Assembly: GCA_002691835.1 (NCBI GenBank)
Contig: NZJA01000101.1
Span: forward strand, 7,800-15,233
DNA from: Planctomycetota bacterium
GTDB lineage: Bacteria; Planctomycetota; UBA8108; UBA1146
DNA length: 7,434 nt
Direction of reading: 5' to 3'
Shown: piece by piece, positions 1-5,632 of the stretch
How the letters are laid out: each line of letters opens with the position of its first letter
How positions within the stretch are numbered: the stretch's first letter is position 1
The notes under the pieces: model-generated
What the model was told of the DNA's origin: nothing
Seen by the model: only the letters and a program-made list of their open reading frames with translations
Database searches by the model: none
Made by a program: the position numbers and the translations under genes

Positions 1-21
1 GGGGAAGAAAAGGGGTAGACA

Positions 22-1098
22 ATGAATAAGAGCATCGTGCTCGGCCTTCTTATGGCCATGTTGGTTCCGACTGCGGCCTTTGCAGACGGACACGTTTCTC
101 TCGGTGGCGACGTTCGCCTTCGCTATGAGTACAGCAATGGCGCTGGACTCGACAACGGCCTCACAGCCAGGACCTACATCAACCTAGGTGCGAAGATCGA
201 CGACAACACCAGCTTTATGAGTCAGGTTCGCCACGGATACGCATTCAGTTCCGCTGGTGGTACTGGCGACAACTACGACATTCAGCAGGCATACCTGAGC
301 ATGGCCGATCTCGGTTCCATGGCTGGGTTCCTCGGTGGCTGGTCCATGGACATTGGACGCATGAACAACCCGAACCTTGGTTCTGGTCGCATCGTCAACT
401 CCGCGGACTGGACCAATGGTGCTGCTGGACCGAACAACCACGACGGCTTCATGCTGAGCACCGATCTCGGTGGGGTGGACTTCGATCTGCATTACTGGGG
501 TAACAACGATGGATCCGAAGACAATGCCATGATCTTCAACTTCGGACTGGGTGACATGGCCGGCTTCGCCGACATCGGTTTCTACTACGTGACAACGGGT
601 GACGACACTGATGCAGCACCAAGTTGGATGGCCTTCAACATCGATGACATTGCCGGTGACCAGCTCATGGGTGTGGATCTCGATGTCGAGTACGCCACCT
701 ACGACGCCGATCTCGGTGGCGAAGATGGTACTCTGACCTCCATCAGCCTTGGATACGCTCTCGATCAGTTCAACCTGCACTTCAGCAACAGCGTGGCTGA
801 TGCTGACTGGGCTGGTGTCAATAACACTCCCCACGGTACCTACGGTATCGCTGATAACTGGGGTGCGACTGACATTGATGTCACCAAGATCGGCGTTTCA
901 ACCGATGGCCTCATGGAAGGCATGGGAGTGACTCTGAGCTTCTACGATGTTTCCACCGATTCCAGTGGAGATGATCTGGGTACCGAAATCGATCTTCTTC
1001 TTGATTTCTCCTGTGGACAGCTCGGCTACGCAGCTGTTTCACCTGAGGGCGCAGAGGACATCGATTACGTTTACTGGCAGAGTTCCTACGACTTCTAA
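22..1098 (+). CDS. Outer-membrane porin-like beta-barrel protein, alginate-export (AlgE-like) type
   Basis: This is a 358-aa secreted barrel protein, probably a passive channel for small solutes in the outer membrane; the substrate is unknown. Residues 1-21 form a classical signal peptide (MNKS, hydrophobic stretch, then AFA before Asp22). The rest alternates short amphipathic strands with Asp/Gly/Asn-rich loops and ends Tyr-Asp-Phe, the BAM-type C-terminal signal. Motifs shared with the next gene and recalled from the alginate-export family are IGR followed by GRIVNSADW (about 111-130), TPHGTYGIAD (269-278) and LGTEIDL (319-325). The mature protein is very acidic, with only about three lysines. 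A good Shine-Dalgarno (AAGGGG, around 10-15) precedes the ATG. Codons for Phe, Tyr and Asn are mostly C-ending, suggesting high expression. The barrel class is fairly sure; family and substrate are inferred from motifs only. Confidence 0.85.
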   Translation: MNKSIVLGLLMAMLVPTAAFADGHVSLGGDVRLRYEYSNGAGLDNGLTARTYINLGAKIDDNTSFMSQVRHGYAFSSAGGTGDNYDIQQAYLSMADLGSMAGFLGGWSMDIGRMNNPNLGSGRIVNSADWTNGAAGPNNHDGFMLSTDLGGVDFDLHYWGNNDGSEDNAMIFNFGLGDMAGFADIGFYYVTTGDDTDAAPSWMAFNIDDIAGDQLMGVDLDVEYATYDADLGGEDGTLTSISLGYALDQFNLHFSNSVADADWAGVNNTPHGTYGIADNWGATDIDVTKIGVSTDGLMEGMGVTLSFYDVSTDSSGDDLGTEIDLLLDFSCGQLGYAAVSPEGAEDIDYVYWQSSYDF

Positions 1099-1151
1099 GA
1101 AATCCGCACTTCGGGAGCTTCCCGGGGTCCGAATTTCGATTTGACTTAGAG

Positions 1152-1192
1152 CGGGGACGTGCGCCTTCGGCGCGCGTCCTCGTTCTTTTTTT
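1152..1192 (+). terminator. Rho-independent terminator of the first porin gene
   Basis: A 13-bp stem is formed by 1152-1164 and 1170-1182, with two G-U pairs and a 5-nt CTTCG loop. TTC and then seven T residues (1186-1192) follow. It lies 53 bases after the stop of the first porin gene. The stem is GC-rich and the U-tract strong, so it should separate this transcript from the second porin gene. Confidence 0.9.
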
Positions 1193-1219
1193 GTGATCGG
1201 ACCCCTTTACCGGTGTAAT
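1191..1219 (+). promoter_or_regulatory. Candidate sigma70-type promoter for the second porin gene
   Basis: TTGTGA (1191-1196, four of six matches to TTGACA) is followed after exactly 17 bases by TGTAAT (1214-1219, five of six matches to TATAAT). It starts in the last bases of the preceding terminator's T-tract. The predicted start point, near 1226, falls at the foot of the first leader stem-loop. The arrangement fits a gene that needs its own promoter after a terminator. The sigma-factor consensus of this organism is unknown, so this is a prediction only. Confidence 0.4.
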
Positions 1220-1224
1220 CAAGT

Positions 1225-1260
1225 TGCCGGTTCCTCTTTACAGGAACAGGATTCCGGGCA
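1225..1260 (+). promoter_or_regulatory. Leader stem-loop 1 of the second porin gene
   Basis: A perfect 6-bp hairpin (GTTCCT at 1230-1235 with AGGAAC at 1242-1247, 6-nt loop) is enclosed by a second 4-bp stem (TGCC at 1225-1228 with GGCA at 1257-1260). There is no T-run after it, so it is not a terminator. If the candidate promoter is right, the structure would sit at the 5' end of the mRNA, where such hairpins often stabilise transcripts or bind regulators. That role is inference. Confidence 0.35.
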
Positions 1261-1314
1261 GGATGGAGACCAGGAGATGATCTCGGAGTCGATCCGGGAC
1301 GTCTGGAAGTTTCC

Positions 1315-1338
1315 GAAGTCTTTAGACCGGAAGACTTC
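1315..1338 (+). promoter_or_regulatory. Leader inverted repeat just upstream of the second porin start
   Basis: Perfect 8-bp arms GAAGTCTT (1315-1322) and AAGACTTC (1331-1338) are separated by an 8-nt loop. The downstream arm ends about 13 bases before the Shine-Dalgarno AAAGGGAG (around 1351-1358). It could be an mRNA hairpin that affects ribosome access or a dimeric-regulator operator. No U-tract follows, so termination is unlikely. I cannot name a regulator. Confidence 0.45.
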
Positions 1339-1363
1339 AGGGGACCACTGAAAGGGAGTCAGC

Positions 1364-2605
1364 ATGCCTAGGGGGATTCTTTGCCTCTTTGTTCTCGCGC
1401 TTACCCTGTTTTCGGGAAGTGTGATTCATGCCCAGTCGCCAATCGACTGGGACGCCGATCTGCGTTTGCGCTGGGAGCGCAGGACACCGCTTCCGGATAA
1501 CGATCGCACCATCGGATTGTCTCGTTTGAACCTGAACTTTGAAACCCAGCTGGATGACCTGCTCGAGATGCGGGTGACGTTTCGGGATTCACGTTTCTTT
1601 ATCGATGGTACGGATGAATCAGAGATCTCTGATGAGCCGGTCGTTCACATTCTTGATTTCCGCATCGACGATGTCAGCAAGATCAGTCCCCACCTGGATT
1701 TCATGGAGGGCTGGGATCTGCAGTTTGGTCGTTCAGAGCTGCCGACCTATGATCGAGGCCGCATCATTCATTCGGATGACTGGAGCAATCTGGGTCCTGC
1801 CACCAGTGGCGGAATGCATCTTCATAGCGACCTTCTCGACGGCGCCATCGATTTCAACTTCCACCACCTGACCTTTAGCCGTGATTTCACAGATGCCAAC
1901 AATGAAGGCGAGCACTCCTCGGGAATTCATCTCGGGCTGAATGAGCTCCCCTTTATCGAGGCCAGTTTGTTCTTGTGGAAGTACAGGGCGGATCAGTCGA
2001 ATGCGGATCTTGCTGCGGCCAATGGGAACAGTGATCCAGGAAGCTCAGAAGAGGACATGTATGGATTTACCTTCTCGCTGAGAGAGGGACTGATCGAGGA
2101 TGTGACGCTCTCCTTCGAGTACGCCCTTCAGGAAGGTAAGCGTTACGATGCGGATCTCGATTCGATTCTGCTTCTCGATTCTCTCTACTATGCCGTAGAG
2201 GGTACTTACGACTTACCAGCCATGGATCGTCTGTGGGACCTCATGCTCGTGTTTGGACACATTCGGGCAACCGGAACCTCTGCAGGGGCGAGCCGAGTGG
2301 AAGAGTTCCGCTCTCCCTTCGGCACTCCCCACGGTACTCATGGAATCACGGACATCATCGGCACCAGTAACGTCAAGGATACGTACCTGGGATTCCAGAC
2401 CCTTCTGGGTGAGACTGAATTGGAGTTCATCTACCACGAACTCCGGGCAGACCAAGGGCAGGACTGGGGTGAGGAAATCAATCTGGTCGCTCGTCATCGT
2501 TTCGGTGATTTGGACGTGGAGATGGGAGCTGCAAAGTTCAGCTCCCTGACTGGAGCGATTGATTCGACGTCTTTCTTTTACGCTCAGACTCACTGGGACT
2601 TTTAG
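1364..2605 (+). CDS. Second outer-membrane porin-like beta-barrel protein, paralogue of the upstream gene
   Basis: This is a 413-aa exported barrel protein. The signal peptide spans about residues 1-23 (hydrophobic core LCLFVLALTLFSG, cleavage after IHA). Alternating strands and loops follow, and the last residues are Trp-Asp-Phe. Shared with the preceding gene, in the same order, are an N-terminal ADLRLRWE strand (31-38), FGRSELPTYDRGRIIHSDDW (121-140), TPHGTHGITD (321-330) and WGEEINL (368-374). The GR-E-L...GR-I...DW pattern and the PHGTxGI-D pattern resemble the alginate-export/AlgE-like porin family, although no search was possible. It is longer than its neighbour, mainly through insertions in the middle loops, and has more basic residues and less biased codons. 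Start choice: AAAGGGAG lies six bases before the ATG. Probably a separate transcript, since a terminator precedes it. Substrate unknown. Confidence 0.83.
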   Translation: MPRGILCLFVLALTLFSGSVIHAQSPIDWDADLRLRWERRTPLPDNDRTIGLSRLNLNFETQLDDLLEMRVTFRDSRFFIDGTDESEISDEPVVHILDFRIDDVSKISPHLDFMEGWDLQFGRSELPTYDRGRIIHSDDWSNLGPATSGGMHLHSDLLDGAIDFNFHHLTFSRDFTDANNEGEHSSGIHLGLNELPFIEASLFLWKYRADQSNADLAAANGNSDPGSSEEDMYGFTFSLREGLIEDVTLSFEYALQEGKRYDADLDSILLLDSLYYAVEGTYDLPAMDRLWDLMLVFGHIRATGTSAGASRVEEFRSPFGTPHGTHGITDIIGTSNVKDTYLGFQTLLGETELEFIYHELRADQGQDWGEEINLVARHRFGDLDVEMGAAKFSSLTGAIDSTSFFYAQTHWDF

Positions 2606-2627
2606 ATCGCAGAAGTCACCGGCTGAT

Positions 2628-2666
2628 AAAAAAAGGTCCGTCCCTGAATGGGGCGGACCTTTTTTT
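2628..2666. terminator. Bidirectional terminator between the second porin gene and lepB
   Basis: Seven A (2628-2634), GGTCCG (2635-2640) and TCCC pair fully with GGGG, CGGACC (2654-2659) and seven T (2660-2666) around a TGAAT loop (2645-2649). With A-tract and T-tract on opposite sides of one GC stem, it reads as an intrinsic terminator on both strands. It lies 22 bases after the porin stop and 55 bases past the lepB stop, as expected between convergent genes. Confidence 0.92.
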
Positions 2667-2721
2667 GTAACCCTGCTTTGCATTGGGGTTGAGAACGAGG
2701 ATCGTCTGCGAGGTGCACTCT

Positions 2722-3348
2722 CTAGAATACGGTCAGCGCATCCAGCGGCCATAGTCGCAAGAGAACTTTGCCTCTCACATGCTCGATGGAGACGGTACCG
2801 AAGTCACGACTGTCGCGGCTCTGGGGACGGTTATCACCAAGGACGAACATGAATCCTTCCTCAACGGTCGTCGACTCTCCCGGTTTCTGCGGGAAGATAG
2901 TCCGCCGAGTGTAACCCTCACGAAGAGGTTTGTTATTGAGGTATACCATTTCACCGATCAGTTCAATTTTGTCTCCAGCGATTCCGATCACGCGTTTGAT
3001 CAGGTTTTTGGATTCGTCCTCTGGGGAAGAAAAGATGATCAAGTCTCCCCGGGAAATATCTGTGAGGGCAGGGCTGACCTTGTCGACCATGACCCGCTCT
3101 CCATCGAATAGGGTCGGTTCCATAGAGTGCCCGCTGATGGCATAGACCTGAGTGACAAAGGTATGCAGGACCAACGCCAGCGGGAAAGCGATGCCGATCA
3201 CCAGAATGACTTCGAGTACGATTTTTTTGATGGGGCTGTTTTTTGGGTGGGAGATCGGGCTGTCATGGTCCTCGGAGGAAGTGTTTCCCTCAGGATTTTG
3301 AACTTCTTCTGGATTCAGAGGATCAGGAGGAGATTCAAAACCACTCAT
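2722..3348 (-). CDS. lepB: Signal peptidase I
   Basis: This is the membrane serine protease that removes signal peptides from proteins leaving through the Sec or Tat route, including porins such as those encoded next door. At 208 aa it is of the short, single-anchor type. A cytoplasmic acidic/proline-rich tail (1-40) precedes one transmembrane helix (about 42-62). The catalytic box SGHSMEPTL gives nucleophile Ser75, and the general-base box NLIKRVIG gives Lys118. GDNR (171-174) followed by SRDSRDFG (177-184) is the conserved final box. All key residues are present. The ATG overlaps the stop of the upstream membrane-protein gene (ATGA), with an AGGGAG ribosome site about seven bases before the start, so translation is probably coupled. 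It is the last gene of the purH operon. Identity is secure. Confidence 0.97.
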   Translation of the reverse strand: MSGFESPPDPLNPEEVQNPEGNTSSEDHDSPISHPKNSPIKKIVLEVILVIGIAFPLALVLHTFVTQVYAISGHSMEPTLFDGERVMVDKVSPALTDISRGDLIIFSSPEDESKNLIKRVIGIAGDKIELIGEMVYLNNKPLREGYTRRTIFPQKPGESTTVEEGFMFVLGDNRPQSRDSRDFGTVSIEHVRGKVLLRLWPLDALTVF

Positions 3349-3830
3349 GCAGGATCTCCCTCTTCCGCCGGATCACGATCGTTTTCAGCCAGTTGACGAG
3401 CAAGAATCTGGGACCCCTGAACCTTTTGCTCCTGTTTACGGAGCCAGGCTCTCCACGCAGTAGGCTGAAGACCGAAATCTTGACCGGTCAGGCGAACCAA
3501 TTCTTTATGGATCGTCTGGGCAGTTGCTGGTTCAGAATTCTCGAGTGCATCGATGAGGATGCTGACAGCTCCATCATGACGAAGCCCTGGCTGAAGTTGG
3601 ATCAGGGAGCGAGCCATGATGCTCTGACGCTTGCGGGTCACGACTCCCAGATAGTGCTCTATCAACAACCCTCCGATCATCAATACTCCGATGATGCGGA
3701 AGAAGTTCTCAGTGCTGATCAGGTGAGTGCTCACCCACTCATAAAAGCCCAAAAGCACAATCAGGCTGATCCAGTAGAAAGAGATCCACAAGAACCGGAC
3801 CGCTTTTAGAAATGCAATGAAAGATTTCAT
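3345..3830 (-). CDS. Small two-TM membrane protein with a HEAT-associated LTGQDFG...AWRAWL tail
   Basis: I do not recognise a named family for this 161-aa protein. It has two predicted membrane helices (about 11-30 and 43-63) and a basic patch TRKRQS (65-70). A soluble helical region (71-112) includes AVSILIDALENSEPATAQ, which resembles a single HEAT-like helix pair. LTGQDFG (114-120) and AWRAWL (125-130) follow, then a charged tail. That paired signature is one I recall after HEAT repeats in planctomycete-type proteins; here the repeat array is nearly absent. Start choice: an ATG 28 codons further upstream would lie inside purH, whereas the ATG at 3830 has AGGAG five bases before it, overlapping the purH stop (3838-3840). 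Its stop overlaps the lepB start. Operon position suggests an envelope role, but function is unknown. Confidence 0.8.
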   Translation of the reverse strand: MKSFIAFLKAVRFLWISFYWISLIVLLGFYEWVSTHLISTENFFRIIGVLMIGGLLIEHYLGVVTRKRQSIMARSLIQLQPGLRHDGAVSILIDALENSEPATAQTIHKELVRLTGQDFGLQPTAWRAWLRKQEQKVQGSQILARQLAENDRDPAEEGDPA

Positions 3831-3837
3831 TCGACTC

Positions 3838-5454
3838 CTAGTGACGGAAGTGTCTCTCACCTGTGAATACCATCGCGATTCCGGCTTTGTTTGCCGCAGC
3901 GATGACCTCGCCATCTCTGCGAGATCCCCCCGGCTGGATCACCGCAGTAACGCCGGCTTCGATGGCGGCTTCGACACCATCCGGGAAAGGGAAGAACGCA
4001 TCTGAGGAGAGCGAGGATCCCTGTGCTTGATCGCCAGCTTTGCGGCAGGCGATATGGACCGCATCGACTCTGCTTGGCTGTCCTGCCCCGACACCGACCA
4101 CAGACTCGGATTGAGCGAGGAGAATGCCATTAGAGCGGACATGGGGCAGAACTCTCCAGCCGAAGAGTAGATCGCGCCACTCTTCATCAGTGGGGGGGCG
4201 TTCTGTGACCACTTCATAGTCATCTCTTGTCCGGGTGGCAATATCACGAGTTTGAAGGAGCATTGCTCCCGGGACAGCCCGGGCTTCGATGGGGATCGCT
4301 CCCTCTTCGGCAAAGAAGCCACCTTCAAGAATTCGACAGGATTTCCCCCACTTGGCTCCGCTCTGCAGGGCTTCAATGCTGCCCTCTTCGTAGGCGGGAG
4401 CGTGAATCACTTCAAAGAAATGATCTGGAGTACTGATTCGACGGGCGAGGTCGATGGTCAGAGGCTCGGATAGAGCAAGGATTCCTCCGAAGGCGCTGAC
4501 AGGATCACCAGCAAGGGCTGCTGTGAACGCCTCATCCAGGGTTTCCGCTTCTGCTGCCCCGCAGGGCAGGCAATGCTTGACGATGACTGCTGCGGTTCCC
4601 TGGAGGCCTCGGCAGCAATCAATGGCTGCGGCAGCATCGAGGATGTTGTTGTAGGAAAGAGCCTTGCCACCATGACAGGTGGCCTCTGCGATGGAGAAGC
4701 TGTCTCCATCATTGCGTTGGTACCACGCCGCCTCCTGATGAGGATTTTCGCCATAGCGTAACTCCCCAACCTGATACCACTGCTCGGTGACGGTCGCAGG
4801 GAAAGGGCCTTCCAGCTGCTGTCCGAGCCAGTTGGAAATGGAAGCGTCATAGGCTGCCGTTCGGCGGAATGCTTCGAGGGCCAGCCGATTACGAGTACCG
4901 GCACCCAGTTGACCTTCATTTTCCTGAAGCTCATGGACCAAAGCCGGGTAGCTGCCGGGATCGACAACGACGGCGACATCCGGATGGTTCTTCGCTGCGG
5001 CCCGGACCATTGCGGGGCCTCCGATATCGATTTGTTCGATGGTGTCAGCGAAAGAGGCTCCCGAAGCGGCGGTTCTTTCGAAGGGGTACAGATTCACTAC
5101 CAGCAGGTCGATGGGCGGAATCCCATATTCGTCACAAGATTCGAGGTCACCCGGAACTGCCCGACGGGCTAACAGGCCACCATGGATTCTTGGGTGAAGA
5201 GTTTTGATGCGACCGTCCATCATTTCTGGAAATCCGGTGACATCTTCGACGGGGCGGACAGGAACCCCCGCATCGCGCAGAGTTTTTGCCGTACCTCCGG
5301 TCGACAGGATTTCAATTCCGAGACCGACCAGCTGTTGGCAAAAATCGACGACACCTGATTTGTCACTGACGGTGACGAGGGCTCTGCGAATCATACGCAG
5401 AGCCTCTTTTTGACCACTGTCAGGGGTATTTTCTTGGTTGGACATTCTTTCCAT
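3838..5454 (-). CDS. purH: Bifunctional AICAR transformylase / IMP cyclohydrolase
   Basis: This cytoplasmic enzyme performs the last two steps of de novo purine synthesis: formyl transfer from 10-formyl-THF to AICAR, then ring closure to IMP. It is 538 aa, close to E. coli PurH. The N-terminal cyclohydrolase domain (about 22-165) shows VSDKSG (29-34), LSTGGTA (50-56), [15 protein letters not shown] (79-93) and [15 protein letters not shown] (142-156). The transformylase domain shows LRYGENPHQ (232-240), [11 protein letters not shown] (264-274), [10 protein letters not shown] (292-301, catalytic Lys293-His294), DPVSAFGG (317-324), VRSNGI (439-444, catalytic Asn442) and SDAFFPF (484-490). The C-terminus ends in the conserved RHFRH. 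The motif more often reads KHxNPCG; here Asn is Leu, and human ATIC also varies there. Start: the ATG at 5454 has AAGGG three bases upstream; Met4 is a possible alternative. First gene of a three-gene operon. Confidence 0.97.
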   Translation of the reverse strand: MERMSNQENTPDSGQKEALRMIRRALVTVSDKSGVVDFCQQLVGLGIEILSTGGTAKTLRDAGVPVRPVEDVTGFPEMMDGRIKTLHPRIHGGLLARRAVPGDLESCDEYGIPPIDLLVVNLYPFERTAASGASFADTIEQIDIGGPAMVRAAAKNHPDVAVVVDPGSYPALVHELQENEGQLGAGTRNRLALEAFRRTAAYDASISNWLGQQLEGPFPATVTEQWYQVGELRYGENPHQEAAWYQRNDGDSFSIAEATCHGGKALSYNNILDAAAAIDCCRGLQGTAAVIVKHCLPCGAAEAETLDEAFTAALAGDPVSAFGGILALSEPLTIDLARRISTPDHFFEVIHAPAYEEGSIEALQSGAKWGKSCRILEGGFFAEEGAIPIEARAVPGAMLLQTRDIATRTRDDYEVVTERPPTDEEWRDLLFGWRVLPHVRSNGILLAQSESVVGVGAGQPSRVDAVHIACRKAGDQAQGSSLSSDAFFPFPDGVEAAIEAGVTAVIQPGGSRRDGEVIAAANKAGIAMVFTGERHFRH

Positions 5455-5632
5455 GAACCCTTCAATGATGGCAGAGGCACAATAATTCAGGCATAGGACG
5501 CCGCAGCGGAAATGACCTGAACTCCCGGGTTTTTTCCCCGGGCCTTGAGGTCGCGATCAACAGATCGCAAACTCGAAGAAGGATGTTAGCCGGGTGAGCG
5601 GGCATGGTCCAGCCAGCGAGGAGAGATCGACG
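5455..5632. promoter_or_regulatory. Divergent purH / xseA intergenic region with two short palindromes
   Basis: This 178-bp gap should contain promoters for both directions, but no hexamer pair is convincing enough to call. Two palindromes stand out. CCCGGG (5524-5529) and CCCCGGG (5536-5542) flank a T-run. GCGATC (5553-5558) and GATCGC (5563-5568) form a perfect 6-bp hairpin with AACA between. Neither has a terminator-like T-tract in the right place. They may be operators or leader hairpins of either gene. The GAGGAG ribosome site of xseA lies at 5618-5623. Confidence 0.4.

Noticed and set aside
184..834. Long open frame on the minus strand across the first porin
   Set aside because: It is antisense to a gene with a signal peptide, family motifs and a ribosome site. 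The translation has no recognisable domain, and it arises from the strong codon bias of the porin.
2213..2752. Minus-strand open frame covering the end of the second porin, the terminator and the end of lepB
   Set aside because: It runs through the bidirectional terminator and overlaps two well-supported genes, and nothing in its translation looks like a protein domain.
3831..3914. Upstream in-frame ATG for the small membrane protein, adding 28 residues
   Set aside because: It would lie inside purH. The added segment is polar and basic with no membrane or domain character, and the later ATG has a perfectly placed AGGAG.
5566..5581. CGCAAAC resembling half of an E. coli PurR operator near purH
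   Set aside because: Only one half-site is present. The other half does not match, and PurR of this type is a gammaproteobacterial regulator, so this is probably chance.
5594..5632. Upstream in-frame ATG as the xseA start, adding 13 residues
   Set aside because: There is no good ribosome site before it, while the ATG at 5633 has GAGGAG at nine bases. The added residues fall outside the recognisable domain.
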